Origin: Oxyruncus cristatus
Taxonomy: Eukaryota > Chordata > Aves > Passeriformes > Cotingidae
Length of the DNA: 64,000 bases
Assembly (NCBI GenBank): GCA_013399855.1
Contig: VXAY01006782.1
Location: forward strand, 967,258-1,031,257
Reading direction: 5' to 3'
Under the pieces are notes generated by a model. It was not told the DNA's origin. It did not search any database and saw only the letters and a list, made by a program, of their open reading frames with translations. Positions within the stretch are counted from its first letter, which is position 1; each line of letters begins with the position of its first letter. The position numbers were made by a program, and so were the translations under genes. Below are positions 39,532-50,667 of the stretch, piece after piece.

Positions 39532-41358
39532 ATAATTACCAGCCCAAAGTGCTGATAAATTAAGTAGTTGCCTGGAGAAGTTGGCTGAGGCATGCAGCTC
39601 AGGCATGGGAGCAGGAGAGCTTCCACCCCTCAGCACTACTCACTATTGTACTGAAGGCTGGTGCTCTCCCTACAGTCAGGATCCCCTGCTCCAATCCAAA
39701 TGGAAGCTCCTTTCCTTGTGCCATTGTCTCCAATTTGTGATGGGAGAGGCTGTGTAAGAAATTATCTGGGCCATCATTAACAAGAGAAAGTAGAAAAGGG
39801 GTGACTCAGGAATGAGTTCCTCTCCCAACTGTCTCCTCTACATGCCTGGGGGTGCTGCCTAATTTTAGGGGCATCCTGCATCTCCTCCAAGGACTATCAG
39901 AATGGAAGAAAGCCCCAAGCCAAGGAGTGCTCTTGTAGGACTGTCCACCTCCAAGGATGGGGAGCAGCAGGGCAGCCATCACCCCACCCACACAAACCTG
40001 CTGTTGGCTCCTGCTTCACTCACTGTGAATGCAGCAAGGCTTTTTAAGCCTTTAACAACTGGCACAGTGAGACAATAAAGGCCCAACAGATGTCAACTCG
40101 GCCGTGACTGGTTTGGGAAAGTTTTGTTCCCTGCTCAGCTTCAGGGTTGACTGGCAAGACACTCTGCACCTTTTGAAGCAATCGGTTTTGTTCTTGTAAG
40201 TATCAGACCAGGCAGATTCGGTGCCACAACCAGCAAAGTCACTCCTCGCTTTCCCAGGCTCCGAAGAGAGGTCACCAGTGAGCAGGCAGATGGGTTCTAA
40301 TTTCTCCCATGAATGCTGCCTCTTCTTCACTTTGCATTGTTGACCACTTCAGAGGTCATCTGTAAGTTCATCCTGACATGCAATTGCTCTTCTATTTTTA
40401 TCTTTCAGCCAAAGTGTATTTTCTATCTTTTCATTTGTCTATTTATAAAAAGAAATTACAATTTTATGCCATATTCAGTTTGCTCTGGCATGGCTCTAAT
40501 TAAGGCCAATGACAATCTAGCCCACTTTAAAGGCATGGAATACCTTTTACTGACTCCTCCTAAGTAAGGAAGGTTTCTAGACAATAAATAATGATTGAAA
40601 TTGATCGTATTTTCTTGGCAGGAATGTAGGTTTTATTAAATTAGCTGTGGTTTCAAGTCCAAAACAGAGAGGCTGAACTCTGTCTTGGCCCTAAAATACC
40701 CTTTTCAAATAAATACCCTTTTCAAATGTGAGCATTTGTCCATTGCATGGTGACTTGCCCATATCTGACCTGACCAAAAATAGCTGGTAATGCAAATGCA
40801 TGGGACTAAAATACTGAAGACTCTGTCAAGTCCGTGCTTTTGCAAAAGTTGAATTCATGGACTTATGACTATAAAAAAGTCAATTCAGAATGGATTCACC
40901 ATTCCAGTTTTGCTGACTGTTCACAATTTTTAGAACCAAAGATCACACTGTAAAAGTTACACTTTGCTAATTTTTTTCTTGCGAACCTAATGGAGAATGG
41001 ACCTATTTTGAATTTTGCATAACTTCCTCCAGAGACATTTAAAAATTATATAAAATTATGGCATCTCTTTAGTAATTAGTTTAAGAAACAAAATTGCTTT
41101 TTTAAGATGCACAAGTTACAGAGCTGTCAAGCTCAAAGGGGCAGTTTCAGGATTGACATTGACAATATGACTTTCCATTTTACTCTTTTTCAATACAAGG
41201 GGTTTTCCCCCAATGTTTTCATTTCTTTTGCTATGTTTTTGTTTTTTCTGTGTCTGTATAAAAGGCAAAAGCAAGACCCTAGTACTTTAGTATGGTAGGC
41301 AAACATTTGTCCCAAGTTTCACACAAAATATGCTACAACTCAACATTGGCATGACTTC
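39532..41358. other. Non-coding stretch between CR1 copies
   Basis: No gene recognised. The left part (to about 40300) is moderately GC-rich, with frames lacking similarity on both strands. The right part is AT-rich and contains the 17-bp tandem duplication at 40694. Confidence 0.6.
40694..40727. repeat. Perfect 17-bp tandem duplication
   Basis: AAATACCCTTTTCAAAT occurs twice with no spacer or mismatch (40694-40710 and 40711-40727). The exact identity suggests a recent replication-slippage event. Confidence 0.92.
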
Positions 41359-41622
41359 TCCAGTACAGCATGCAGTTTTGGCCTCCACAATATAAGAATA
41401 TTAAAATATTAGCATGTGATCAAAGGAAGGCAACAAAGATGGTGAAAGGACTAAAGGGCATAGCTTAGGAGGAGAGGCTGAAGATACTGGTTTTTTTCAG
41501 CTTAGAGAAGAGGAGACAGGAAGGTGACCTCATTTCTGTCTCCAACTTCCTTATGAGGGGGAACAGAGAGAGTGGTGGTGATCTCTTCTTTCTGGTGTCC
41601 TGCGATAGCACATGAGGGTGAC
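41359..41622 (+). mobile_element. CR1 LINE internal fragment, decayed, lacks its 3' end
   Basis: It starts with CAGTACAGCATGCAGTTTTG and runs through an AAGGCAACAAAGATGGTGAA-type block, AGCTTAGAGAAGAGGAGAC, GGTGACCTCATT and ATCTCTTCTTTCTGGTGTCC. It stops before the terminal octamers. It is more diverged than the 39211 copy and truncated at both ends. Confidence 0.82.
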
Positions 41623-42464
41623 CTTACTGACAGATGTTCCATCCAGTTCCAGTAACCTGAAGTCACCTCCTGTGATATTCATTAATTACTGTGTCACAGC
41701 TTCCTTCTTGGTTTTCTGATAGGGGTCAGGAACATGAGAGCTTGAGAGAAAAAGAGCACGAAAGCTGACAGGATTGAGAACTGCTGGACTTTTTTCACTG
41801 TTAATGTCTCACTGACTTTGGGGCTGAAGGAGCCTGACTGAAGCAGAGTAGTAGTTGAGAGGATAGTTTACAGTGAATGATGGTTTTTTAGAGCTTAAGT
41901 GACAACAGTATGTAGAAAGGTGTTTGACATAGTCTCGTCTGATAGCAGTAATCATGTTGGTCAAGAGAAGATCCTAGTATTTCTCATTGGCATTCAGCAG
42001 CCCCAAGAATTAAGGGTCCCTTTCAAATCTGATAGTTCAGATTTCAGTCTGTCAGACACTGTCGAAGAATTAATTTCCTTTGTGTGGTTTCAAGTCTGGT
42101 TTTGCCTGGAGAAAGCACTTTGAACTCATTTTATCTCATCTGCAAAGGAAGATGACAGCTCTTTGCTATAGAAAATTTGCTTCTGATCACTATAATATCT
42201 CTTAATACACTGTTTTCAGCCCAAGACTGCCAAATACTCACTGCAGAGACAAGGCAGAACTCTCCCCATTGATCTGCCACAAATTAAAGATGTACTTGTG
42301 ATGCTTGGCCATCTAAGACACAAGTGGTGGGGGACAAGGAGGGAAAAGGAGTTGTGTGTGGGGAATAACTGGAATTTATTGTACACTTCATTTCTATTTT
42401 TAAAAATATGCATAGTGCAGTCCACTTTGCTTTTCTGGGCTGCCTAGTCTACTCCAATATAGAA
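41623..42464. other. Non-coding stretch between CR1 fragments
   Basis: No exon, RNA gene or repeat recognised in these 840 bases. Short open frames have no similarity. Confidence 0.6.
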
Positions 42465-42620
42465 ATATAGAATCATTATATTGGAAAAGACCTCTAAGAT
42501 CATCAAGTCCAACCATTAACCTACACTGCCAAGTCCACCACTAAAACATGCCCCAAGTGCGTATAACCAGAAATAGTCCTTCATTCATCTCCACCTGTGA
42601 CAATGGTGACTACATAGACT
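42465..42620 (-). mobile_element. CR1 LINE 3'-end fragment
   Basis: ATAGAATCATTATATTGGAA is followed by AAGACCTCTAAGATCATCAA and GTCCAACCATTAACCTACAC. This is the antisense terminal portion of a CR1 subfamily. The right part (to about 42620, including AATGGTGACTACAT) is decayed. Confidence 0.88.
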
Positions 42621-43050
42621 GCTCTTAGACTCCCAACTCATTTTTTCCTTTGTTAGATCAGAAGGATTGGCTGAGTCCATGTGGTACAACACCACCTCTC
42701 AAAGCAGTGCTCTGCCGCTGCTATCTACATGGCTTCACACAAGCTGTGTCCAATCTATTTCTATGCTACATTGTCACCAGTTAAAATTGGTCTTGTTCGT
42801 CCATTTTCAAGCTGAAAAGGGAGAGGAACAGATAAGCCCCAGTTTAATTTGTTCTGGCAATTATTGGAAGTCTCCCACAGAGAGAGGAGCCCTTGCCTAT
42901 TGGTGTGGAATGACATACAGCCATACGGACTCAGACAAAAGGAGACCCTGCTTTTCTACGAGTCTATTCAGGCATGTATAGACATATTGGCTGAGGTACC
43001 AACCCATTCGCATCTTAATGGAGAAAAAAGAGAGACGAGGACCTAAAAAT

Positions 43051-43065
43051 GGGGGGGGTGGGGGG
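43051..43065. repeat. G8-T-G6 tract
   Basis: Eight G, one T and six G follow an A-rich stretch. Potentially length-variable. Confidence 0.85.
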
Positions 43066-43599
43066 AAGTAGAATAAAAATGAAGTGAGGACTATCGTTAA
43101 AGGCTTGAAAACAAACTGTGCACTGGTGAAGAGAGTGGGAAGAAACTCTTGACTGTCTAGTCCAGCAGATACTACACTGCTGCTGTATGTGTTTCAAAAG
43201 TATCAGAATAAATCTGTTATTACACATAAAGGTTACTCTAGGATTGATTTGGAAATGCCAATTGAAGAGGTGTGTTTCATCGCTGGGGTAAAAGCTAAGC
43301 TTTTTTTCTTTTCTCGTTCTCTCCCTCTCTTCCTCTTTCTGCAAATCAGGATTCAACATTAATTCAATCCAAATGAAAGTGTTATGATAAAACACCTCTG
43401 AGACGCATTTTAAAATATAATTTCCTGCAAATTGAGTGTGTAAGTTTATTAAAAAAAAAATGAAGTGCTAGTCAAAAAGTGAAAGAAATATATTCCGTGA
43501 TTGAGGAAGAAGAAAGAGGTTATTTAAGAAACAGCTGAAATGGCAGTTCTTTTTAAATTGTCATGTGGATGCTTTTAAAAAGCAATGACAATGGCAGCT

Positions 43600-44420
43600 A
43601 TTCTTTAAGGCTTTTTTCCTTATACTCTGCTCCTGAGCCGAGGGAAAAAGTGTTTGTGAAGAAAATCACTTTAAATTCCAGGTAGACTTCTTCCCCCTGC
43701 CTCTAGATTAATTTTCTCAATTTATCCTTTTAACAATGCTTAATAATAATTCTTATGGCCACCTGATTTGTCTACACTGAAAACAGCTGACAGGAGGAAA
43801 TGTCAAAGTTAGGTCACTGACATCCCAGAAATTATTTTTTATTGCATTAATAACATATTACAGAAGAAGAGCTGTAATATAAACTTAGAAAACAGCAGAC
43901 CCTTTGCTTGTTTATTAAAGAAACTGTCAAGACTGATCCAAAGCTCACTGCATTGATTGAAAATGCTTTTGCTAGTTTTGCTGAACTTGGAGCTGATGCA
44001 TTGTTTATAGGGATTATAACCTCTGCTGTTTTGTCTGTGACAAAAAATTAATAATGCACAAAGGTAACAAAAATCAGCTTTCTTTTTGTTAATGGTGATT
44101 TCTATGCAGGATGATTAGAGAATAATCTTTCTGACTGACAAATGCTCTACTTAGACAACTTAAAAAAAACAAGGTTTAAAAGCAAAAACTGTCACCTGTT
44201 AGTTAGAAAATGCATGAGTAATTCCAGGGAAATTAGTTCTTCTTGCAATTAGTGGCCATTGTGTTTGAGCATTAATAGCCTGGGGCAAACATAATAAAGT
44301 TGCTCCTAACTGTTGGTAATGACACATTTCTCAGGGATTATTACTTAATTAATAATTTGAAAGGGTGGTTCATCTGAGATGAAGCATTCATTTATATGGC
44401 ATATGTAAACAATACCAGAT
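43600..44420. promoter_or_regulatory. Candidate conserved non-coding element
   Basis: About 800 bases are free of recognisable repeats and dense in homeobox-type ATTA sites (for example TTAATTAATAATT at 44345-44357) and SOX-like sites (AACAATG at 43732, CATTGTTT at 43999). They include a perfect 9-bp hairpin (ATATTACAG 43855-43863 with CTGTAATAT 43872-43880). This is the texture of vertebrate developmental enhancers in gene deserts, but conservation cannot be judged from one sequence. Confidence 0.3.
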
Positions 44421-46229
44421 CAGAAGAACTTGTAGTCTGCTTAGGTTTCCCATAGTCCTTTTGTTTCACTTGTGAGTGCCTGCTTGCCTACATAAAATAC
44501 TATTTTTGCATCTGAGCTGCTTTTTCTGTGAGTCCATATAGTAGTAATTTTTCCCCCTTAGATGTTGGCACATTGTTTTCTCACCATACAGTGTCTTCTG
44601 GGTCTGTGCAGATGCTGATTTTAATTAGAACACTAACTTGATCAGGGAAGTACCTGTCACGCCCACTCTTTCCACCCCCTCCACACCAGAATGGGGTAAC
44701 TGTTTCCCCAACACATGCATTATTCATTCCCAGCCACATCAACATGAAATGTTTGCTATTGTTCCCACCATCCACTCGTATGGCTTATGTTCCCCCAGCA
44801 TCCTTTCTAGTGAATGGTGTCTGTGTACCTTGCCTCGTGGATTACTGGTCCAATTCACAGACTGGTGCTTCAGTTGAGAAAGAGGCTAGATCATCAGACA
44901 AAGAGTGTCTGATTGGTTTATGATGATGTCTTTTCTTTTTCCTGAAAGTTGCTGCATGCTATAATACAAACGGAACTTTTTGTTTGGAGTGGGTTATGTT
45001 AAAAAGAGGACAGAGCTGCTGAAGCACCTGTTGCACACACTGCCCAGAAGTGCACAAGAGAAATGCAGTATGTAAACTGAACTGTTTTAGCAAATGACAC
45101 AACAGAGAAATGCAAACGTAGTGAAAGGTATGTTGTAACATTGCTATTTATTTTTCTCAGTGGCATAAAGTACATTTTTTCTATTGTTTCCTGCTGAATA
45201 GAGTGGATTGCTCAAAACCAGGAAAGACTTAGAAAGCATTGTATTTTTGTGTTGGTAAGAAAAAATGAATATGCTATGTTCTCTGTATGTAGGCAAGCTG
45301 TCTGAAACAGTGCTTCAGAAATAGTAGGTAGCTGTTTGTTGCAGTCATTTGTATCCATAAAAGAGGCTCAGAAATAATTCCATTATTTTCTCCCCATAGT
45401 CTGTTCAAGGAGGCTGTTAAGTTTAAACCCATGCATTACTGGAGAGTGACAGCGACGTGGACATGATATTCTTAAACAAGTTATAAAACTCTTCTAATTG
45501 AAAAGTTGACTCATAAAATAGGCACTAAGCATATACATTTCTATTTGTGCTTTCAGAAAATTCCTGTTCAAAGAGCTAATCTATGTGTCTTGACTGTCTA
45601 GTTGAAAGCTTACATTTGGAAGTAGATTAGAGTGGAACTTATGCAGAGCCCAGACTTCTACAATGGATCAAGATTGATTACAGTGACACAGAGTTTCATT
45701 TTTATTTCAGTAGAATTTAAAGTTTTCTTACTTCACACAACATCAAAGGTGTCCTTCTAAATAAAAATCCATGCAGTGCTCTATCTTAGAGCATACCTTA
45801 TTATGTACAATATACTCAGATTGATACGTTATTGCATCAGAAACAACACAAGCTGTTTTGTAATGTGCCTTGTGGGAAAACAAAATTGGCGATATGTAAC
45901 AATATATGTGTTTCTTGGAAGAGAAAGGACAGTTACAGTGAATGAAGCTCATGCTAATTAATAATGTTGGACAGACACTATATCTTTTCTTGAAATACTG
46001 AATGAATGTTAAACCAGAAATTAGAAGTTTTATTGTCCTTGACATATTTTTTCCAGGTCACATTGTTCAAATTTTTCTAGTTTATTCAGTTTTTCTTCAT
46101 ATCAAAATGATTAGGAAGTACAACTACAGAGTCTGCTCTCTGAAATCAGTGGTGTGTGGGGATTATCATTAAAGAACAAACTCCTGCATTTTACAAAAAT
46201 TTGTAGAGATAGGTAAATGCCTGTTAAAA

Positions 46230-46760
46230 TACTCTGCAAGCAAGGCAGTCTGGCTCCCATGCATGGGGAAATTCTCACTTTCCTTCTCCCGTCTCTGACA
46301 CCACACTGGAAGCAGTGATTATTTTGCTGTTCCATTGGGGCCATCCCGTCAGCTTCCCAGCCAGCTACACTCCCCACATGGTGGGGTGGCACTATTACAG
46401 GGGGCCTGTGAGACCTTCCTGCACTAGACTGGGCAGAGACCCTGCAGGCCTTTGGGGAAGAGACTTTCCTCTGCCTGACTTTACAATCTCCAGAGTGCCC
46501 AGCTTCCACCCAGGACAGCCACAATGGAGTCTTTCATCTCTATTTCAAAATGACTGGAGACGGTGTAACGCAGGCACCCACTGATTTCCCACAGCCATTT
46601 GTAGGCGTTTTTTAAGTCAGGGATTCCAGGTACTGTCTCTGCCAGCTGGAGCAGGTGGGAGATGCAGGCCCGCAGAGCGGGTGTGGTGCACAAAACACAG
46701 CACAACGGGAAGACCTTGTTTCAGCCTTGGCTAGTGTTGCCTGAGCTTGCCTGCATGTAG
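46230..46760. other. GC-rich island with unrecognised minus-strand frames
   Basis: Local GC rises well above the AT-rich flanks. The minus strand has overlapping open frames of 74-137 codons. The frame at 46481-46705 includes a non-repetitive, protein-like segment (LLQLAETVPGIPDLKNAYKW). I recognise no family, and adjacent frames do not join into one protein. It could be a decayed processed pseudogene, part of an unrecognised retroelement or chance. Confidence 0.3.
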
Positions 46761-47154
46761 AACTGGGACAACCCAGTCCTCTACATCTCCATGTCACTCC
46801 AGCATACTGCAATGCTCTCCCTATATCAGTTTTGCAAGATACCATTTCCCTATTCAAATCCTCCTGAAAATGCGGAGGCTTCCTGAGTTAGTCACACTCA
46901 CTGGTTTGTTATTCTACCTTCGATCTTCAACTGGAAATTGTTGGCAGCTGACTTAATAAAATCTGGTCATTTCTTCAGTGCATCTCAAACTCTAGACTTA
47001 AAGGTATATCATCTACCCCATGTTAGAGCTGTCCAAGCACATATGGGTGTGAGCTGCATGCATGTTGGGTTTGCCCTTCCTGGTATTATCAAATTATGCA
47101 TTTCCATGAGCATGCTGTATCTTCTAGGTAAAACAGACTCTGTGCTTTCCATAT

Positions 47155-47240
47155 GTGTTGTATTATGCTGCATTACATTATATCACTTTATAGTATAGTA
47201 TATTATATTACATTATACTATCCTATTTTATTTTACCTTA
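47155..47240. repeat. AT-rich degenerate TATTA/TATAG repeat
   Basis: Imperfect repeats such as TTACATTATATCACTTTATA, then GTATAGTATATTATATTACA. Confidence 0.75.
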
Positions 47241-49419
47241 GTGAAACATTAAGAGACTCAGTCCCCTTATATTATGCAAGTGGAGATCATTCTGACATTA
47301 AAAAGTAGAAAATTTCATTAAGGCTGTATTTTGCTTATTATCATGTGATTGGCAGGGAAAATATTTCTTGAAGGAAAGATATTCTTATGGCTGAAGTGGA
47401 GGTGATAGATTTTTGACAGGTAATACTATGAATTTATATTGCACTTCCATCCCAAGGAATGTCACAGTAACATAAATAGAATCTGAATAAAATTTTACTT
47501 TCTTCAGACATATTTTCTGCCTGCCCTTATTCACTGTGGATAATGAGACAATTAATAGGCTGATGGCCACAAATTATATAATGCAGGCATTTGATTCTCC
47601 CCTCTGAATGCCAAACCTACAGTTTTACCTACAAAGTATACAGTTAGGTGCTGTAATTCTTTTATGTATCTTTTCTATGCCTCTGTAGAACTGTATGTCA
47701 TGTCTTTGTGGTTCTGTTCACCTGAATATTCTTATTGAAGTCCACTGGAAGGTGCAAATGAGCAAAGCAGTTAAGATTTGTCCAGTGCAAAATCTGTACA
47801 AATTGAACAGGACAGAAGCTTTTTGGGGAAAATTTGGTTCTTAGGCTTGTCAAAACACTTCGCTTCACATTGAAACATGGCAAATCCAAGATCAAATGCG
47901 GTAATGTAGATCACTGCTGTAAGACATCATAGGCCGAAAGTGAGAGAATCAATGCCAGCTTTAGGTGGATTTAGATAAACAGAAAAGTGAGTGTATAAGA
48001 CATGAAAATGAACACTTGTACTCTTATAGAAAGTGTCGATCAATTTTTGAAAGGCAGAGATAACTAGGATCTCTTTCATATCTTAACTGACTAACGCAAA
48101 GAAGTGTTTCTTGCTGTGCCCCGTGATGTTGTACAGCAAGCTATGATGGAGTCACTGGCATTAAAACCTTGTTTTATTGAAAATATGTTGTACTTAATAG
48201 GAGGGGTCAGTTAATTATTTTTGCTTGGATACATAGACTGTGAACCTATTCTCGGAGGCAGAAATCAGTGAGAAAAGTAGTGGGTAGATAGCCCTTATCT
48301 TCTTGTATAGGGATTTGAAAGGTAATGGGGAATAATGGTTTTACAAAGCTGCAGGGAGTTTGGCCTAGTTAGCACTTTTGTATGCTAAGTTAGACTTTAA
48401 TAAAGTATCAATTAGCACATGCAGAAACAGAGGCCCCTTCTGAATCAATAGAACACCGTTTGATGGTCATTTTATGAAGGAAGGCAGCACTTCAATGTGG
48501 TTAGGGAGATTACAGATTTGCAACACAAAAGTCCTTATACTGGGATCAAGGGTACAAACTCCTGCCTGAAGGGATAATCTAAAAGAAACACCATTTAAGC
48601 ATATAAAGCTCTGTATCTGATTTACCTGTCATGAAATTATTGCTGTTACAGAAGTGGGGACCCATGAGGGCAAACAAAGTACAGCTGGAGTGAATGCTTT
48701 ATTCCCCATTAGTCCCACAGCCAAACACCTTCTTTCCTGGGAAGACCAGTTTCTTATGATGATCAAGAAAAGCATGAGTTTTTTTTCCGTCATCTTTTTT
48801 CCTAATTATCATGAGAAACACTGATCATTCCAGGGTTCATTTGGTATGTTCACATAAGCCTCACAATATTATCCATCCCTCTACCACATAGTGCAACCAA
48901 CTGGTTTGTTTGAGTAACTACACAGTAGAGGCTATTGGCATGTGTGGATTCAGCCTAACAGAAGAGGACATGTAGAGTTGGAAAGACCCAAAGAAATTAT
49001 AGAGCTAGACTAGACATAATGAGTCCTCTAACTTTTTATTTTACAGATCTGATTTTATATGCATTTCAGGGTTATAGAAATATAGGACTTTTCTAAATTA
49101 CTTCTGTCTTTTGCTTCTGCTGCAAGATTAGAGATCACCTAAACAACTTCCAGTAGACTACTCTTGAGCCTTCTCTAAAAAGCTAAAAAAAAATTGAGAT
49201 TTAACAGTTTCTATCAGTCATCTGTTTCAATATTTCACCCATCTTATTCTTAGATGTTTGGTTTCCTTGTAACCTAAATTCCTCTTGCTTCAAATTACGT
49301 TTATTGCACCTTCACCTGTACTGGAAACTAAGTAGATCAGCACTCCTTCTATTATACCTGCTACAATGCATTACAATTTTTAAAAATCTGCTTTTATGCC
49401 TTCACCCAAATCTCATTTT

Positions 49420-50530
49420 TCCAGACTCGAAAAATACAATTTTTTAACCTTTTCACAAGTCCTGTTTTTCCAGACCTCTGCTCATATTTCTTGCTGTCTT
49501 CCTGCCAGCAGTTTGGGAGTCTGTCAATACCTCCTTTTAATATGTGATGTGCTGCCTTTCTGTGTTGAAGTTGCCAGTAAAAATGCTCCACAGATGCAAC
49601 ACAAGCAACTTACCGAACATCCTGTTGACACAGCACAGAGTGGCATTTTCCTCCTTCGGAACAACCCATGCATCAAAGCGTTGGCTCCTATTCATTTTGT
49701 GGTCAGCTCCTTTCCTACAATGCTGACTCATAGGCTGTTAGTCACCTCTCTATGCCTGGGCATTTGATTTTGCTGTTCCAAGGCTTGTGTTTTCCACTTG
49801 TCCTTATTGAATTATCTGATATTGATTTCCAAACATTTTTCCAATTTACCAAGATCATTTTGAATTCTACCCCCATCTTCCCAAGTGCTTACAAAATCTT
49901 CCAGCCTGGTGTCCTCCTCATATTTTGCAACTGTACTGCATCATACAAACTGTTAGTATGAACATTGAATAGTACTGGTCATGAAGCAAAATCCTGCAGG
50001 ACCACTCGATGCTGACTCCCAGTTTAACACTGAGCTGCTGACAGTGGTCCTTTGAGTTGTTTTCCAGTCTCTCACTCTCATTTCACCTGGGTCATATTGT
50101 CCTATGTTGGCTTTGACAATGAGTTGTGGAGTTGTGTGAAACATTTTATGAAGGTCAAGACGTATTCCATTTTTCTCATTTCTCAACAGGCTAGGCCAGT
50201 TATCTTAATCAGAGAGGAAAATCAGGCTGGTTTTGTTGTCAACTTATTCTTCACAAATCCACGTCGGCTATTCCTTAGCACCTTATTTTTTTATCCTCTA
50301 GATGCTCAAAATTTGGTTGTTTGTTCCAGTAACTTTCCACCTACTGAAGTTGTAATGAAGGCTCTGTAATTCATGTGTTCCTCTATTCCACTGCCCCCTC
50401 CCCCTTAAATATAGATAAAATGATTTTTCTCTGCCAGTCTTCTAGGAACTCACTTATCTTCTGTAATCACATGAAGGTATTCACTAATTTTGGCTATTGC
50501 TTTAGCTTGTTTCTGATGTACCTGAGATAA
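49420..50530 (-). mobile_element. Ancient CR1/L3-like LINE relic with former reverse-transcriptase region, antisense
   Basis: About 1.1 kb follows, in order, the antisense of ancient amniote CR1/L3 elements. The blocks are: TTTTTCCAGACCTCTGCTCA (about 49466); CACTTGTCCTTATTGAATTA (about 49796); AAGATCATTTTGAATTCTAC (about 49851); GCCTGGTGTCCTCCTCATAT (about 49905); an ATTGAATAGTACTGG block (about 49963); CCTGCAGGACCAC; ATGAAGGTCAAGACGTATTC (about 50149); a CTTCACAAATCCACGTCGGC block (about 50250); and TTATCCTCTAGATGCTCA (about 50291). The last blocks correspond to former reverse-transcriptase coding sequence. Many small indels and stops show long decay, and the young-CR1 terminal octamer is absent. 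Boundaries are approximate. Confidence 0.82.
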
Positions 50531-50645
50531 AATTCAGTGTGGACTGATTAATTTTGCAAGAGATTTCAAAAATGTGGGTTATACGGCTTGACAGAAGACA
50601 GAACATAATATATAATATCCCATTAATTTTCACTGGGCACTATAT

Positions 50646-50667
50646 CAGGCTTTTGGCTAAGATCAAG
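50646..50667 (+). pseudogene. U2 snRNA-like 5' fragment
   Basis: CTTTTGGCTAAGATCAAG at 50650-50667 is identical over 18 bases to nucleotides 14-31 of vertebrate U2 snRNA. The preceding TCAGG resembles the U2 CTCGG with small differences. Similarity fades on both sides: no branch-recognition (GUAGUA) or Sm region follows. If real, it is a truncated, non-functional U2 retro-copy rather than a U2 gene. It lies about 115 bases right of the fossil CR1 and on the other strand. Confidence 0.55.

Larger units (their letters stand above)
42621..49419. other. Non-coding stretch with candidate conserved element and GC-rich island
   Basis: It contains a G-rich tract (43051-43065), a repeat-free AT-rich block at 43600-44420 that resembles conserved regulatory sequence, a GC-rich island at 46230-46760, and AT-rich low complexity at 47155-47240. 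No gene was identified. Confidence 0.55.

Noticed and set aside
48970..49040. CR1-like 3' end (GTTGGAAAGACCCAAAGAAA...)
   Set aside because: Only the first dozen or so bases resemble a CR1 terminus, and no octamers or further blocks follow.
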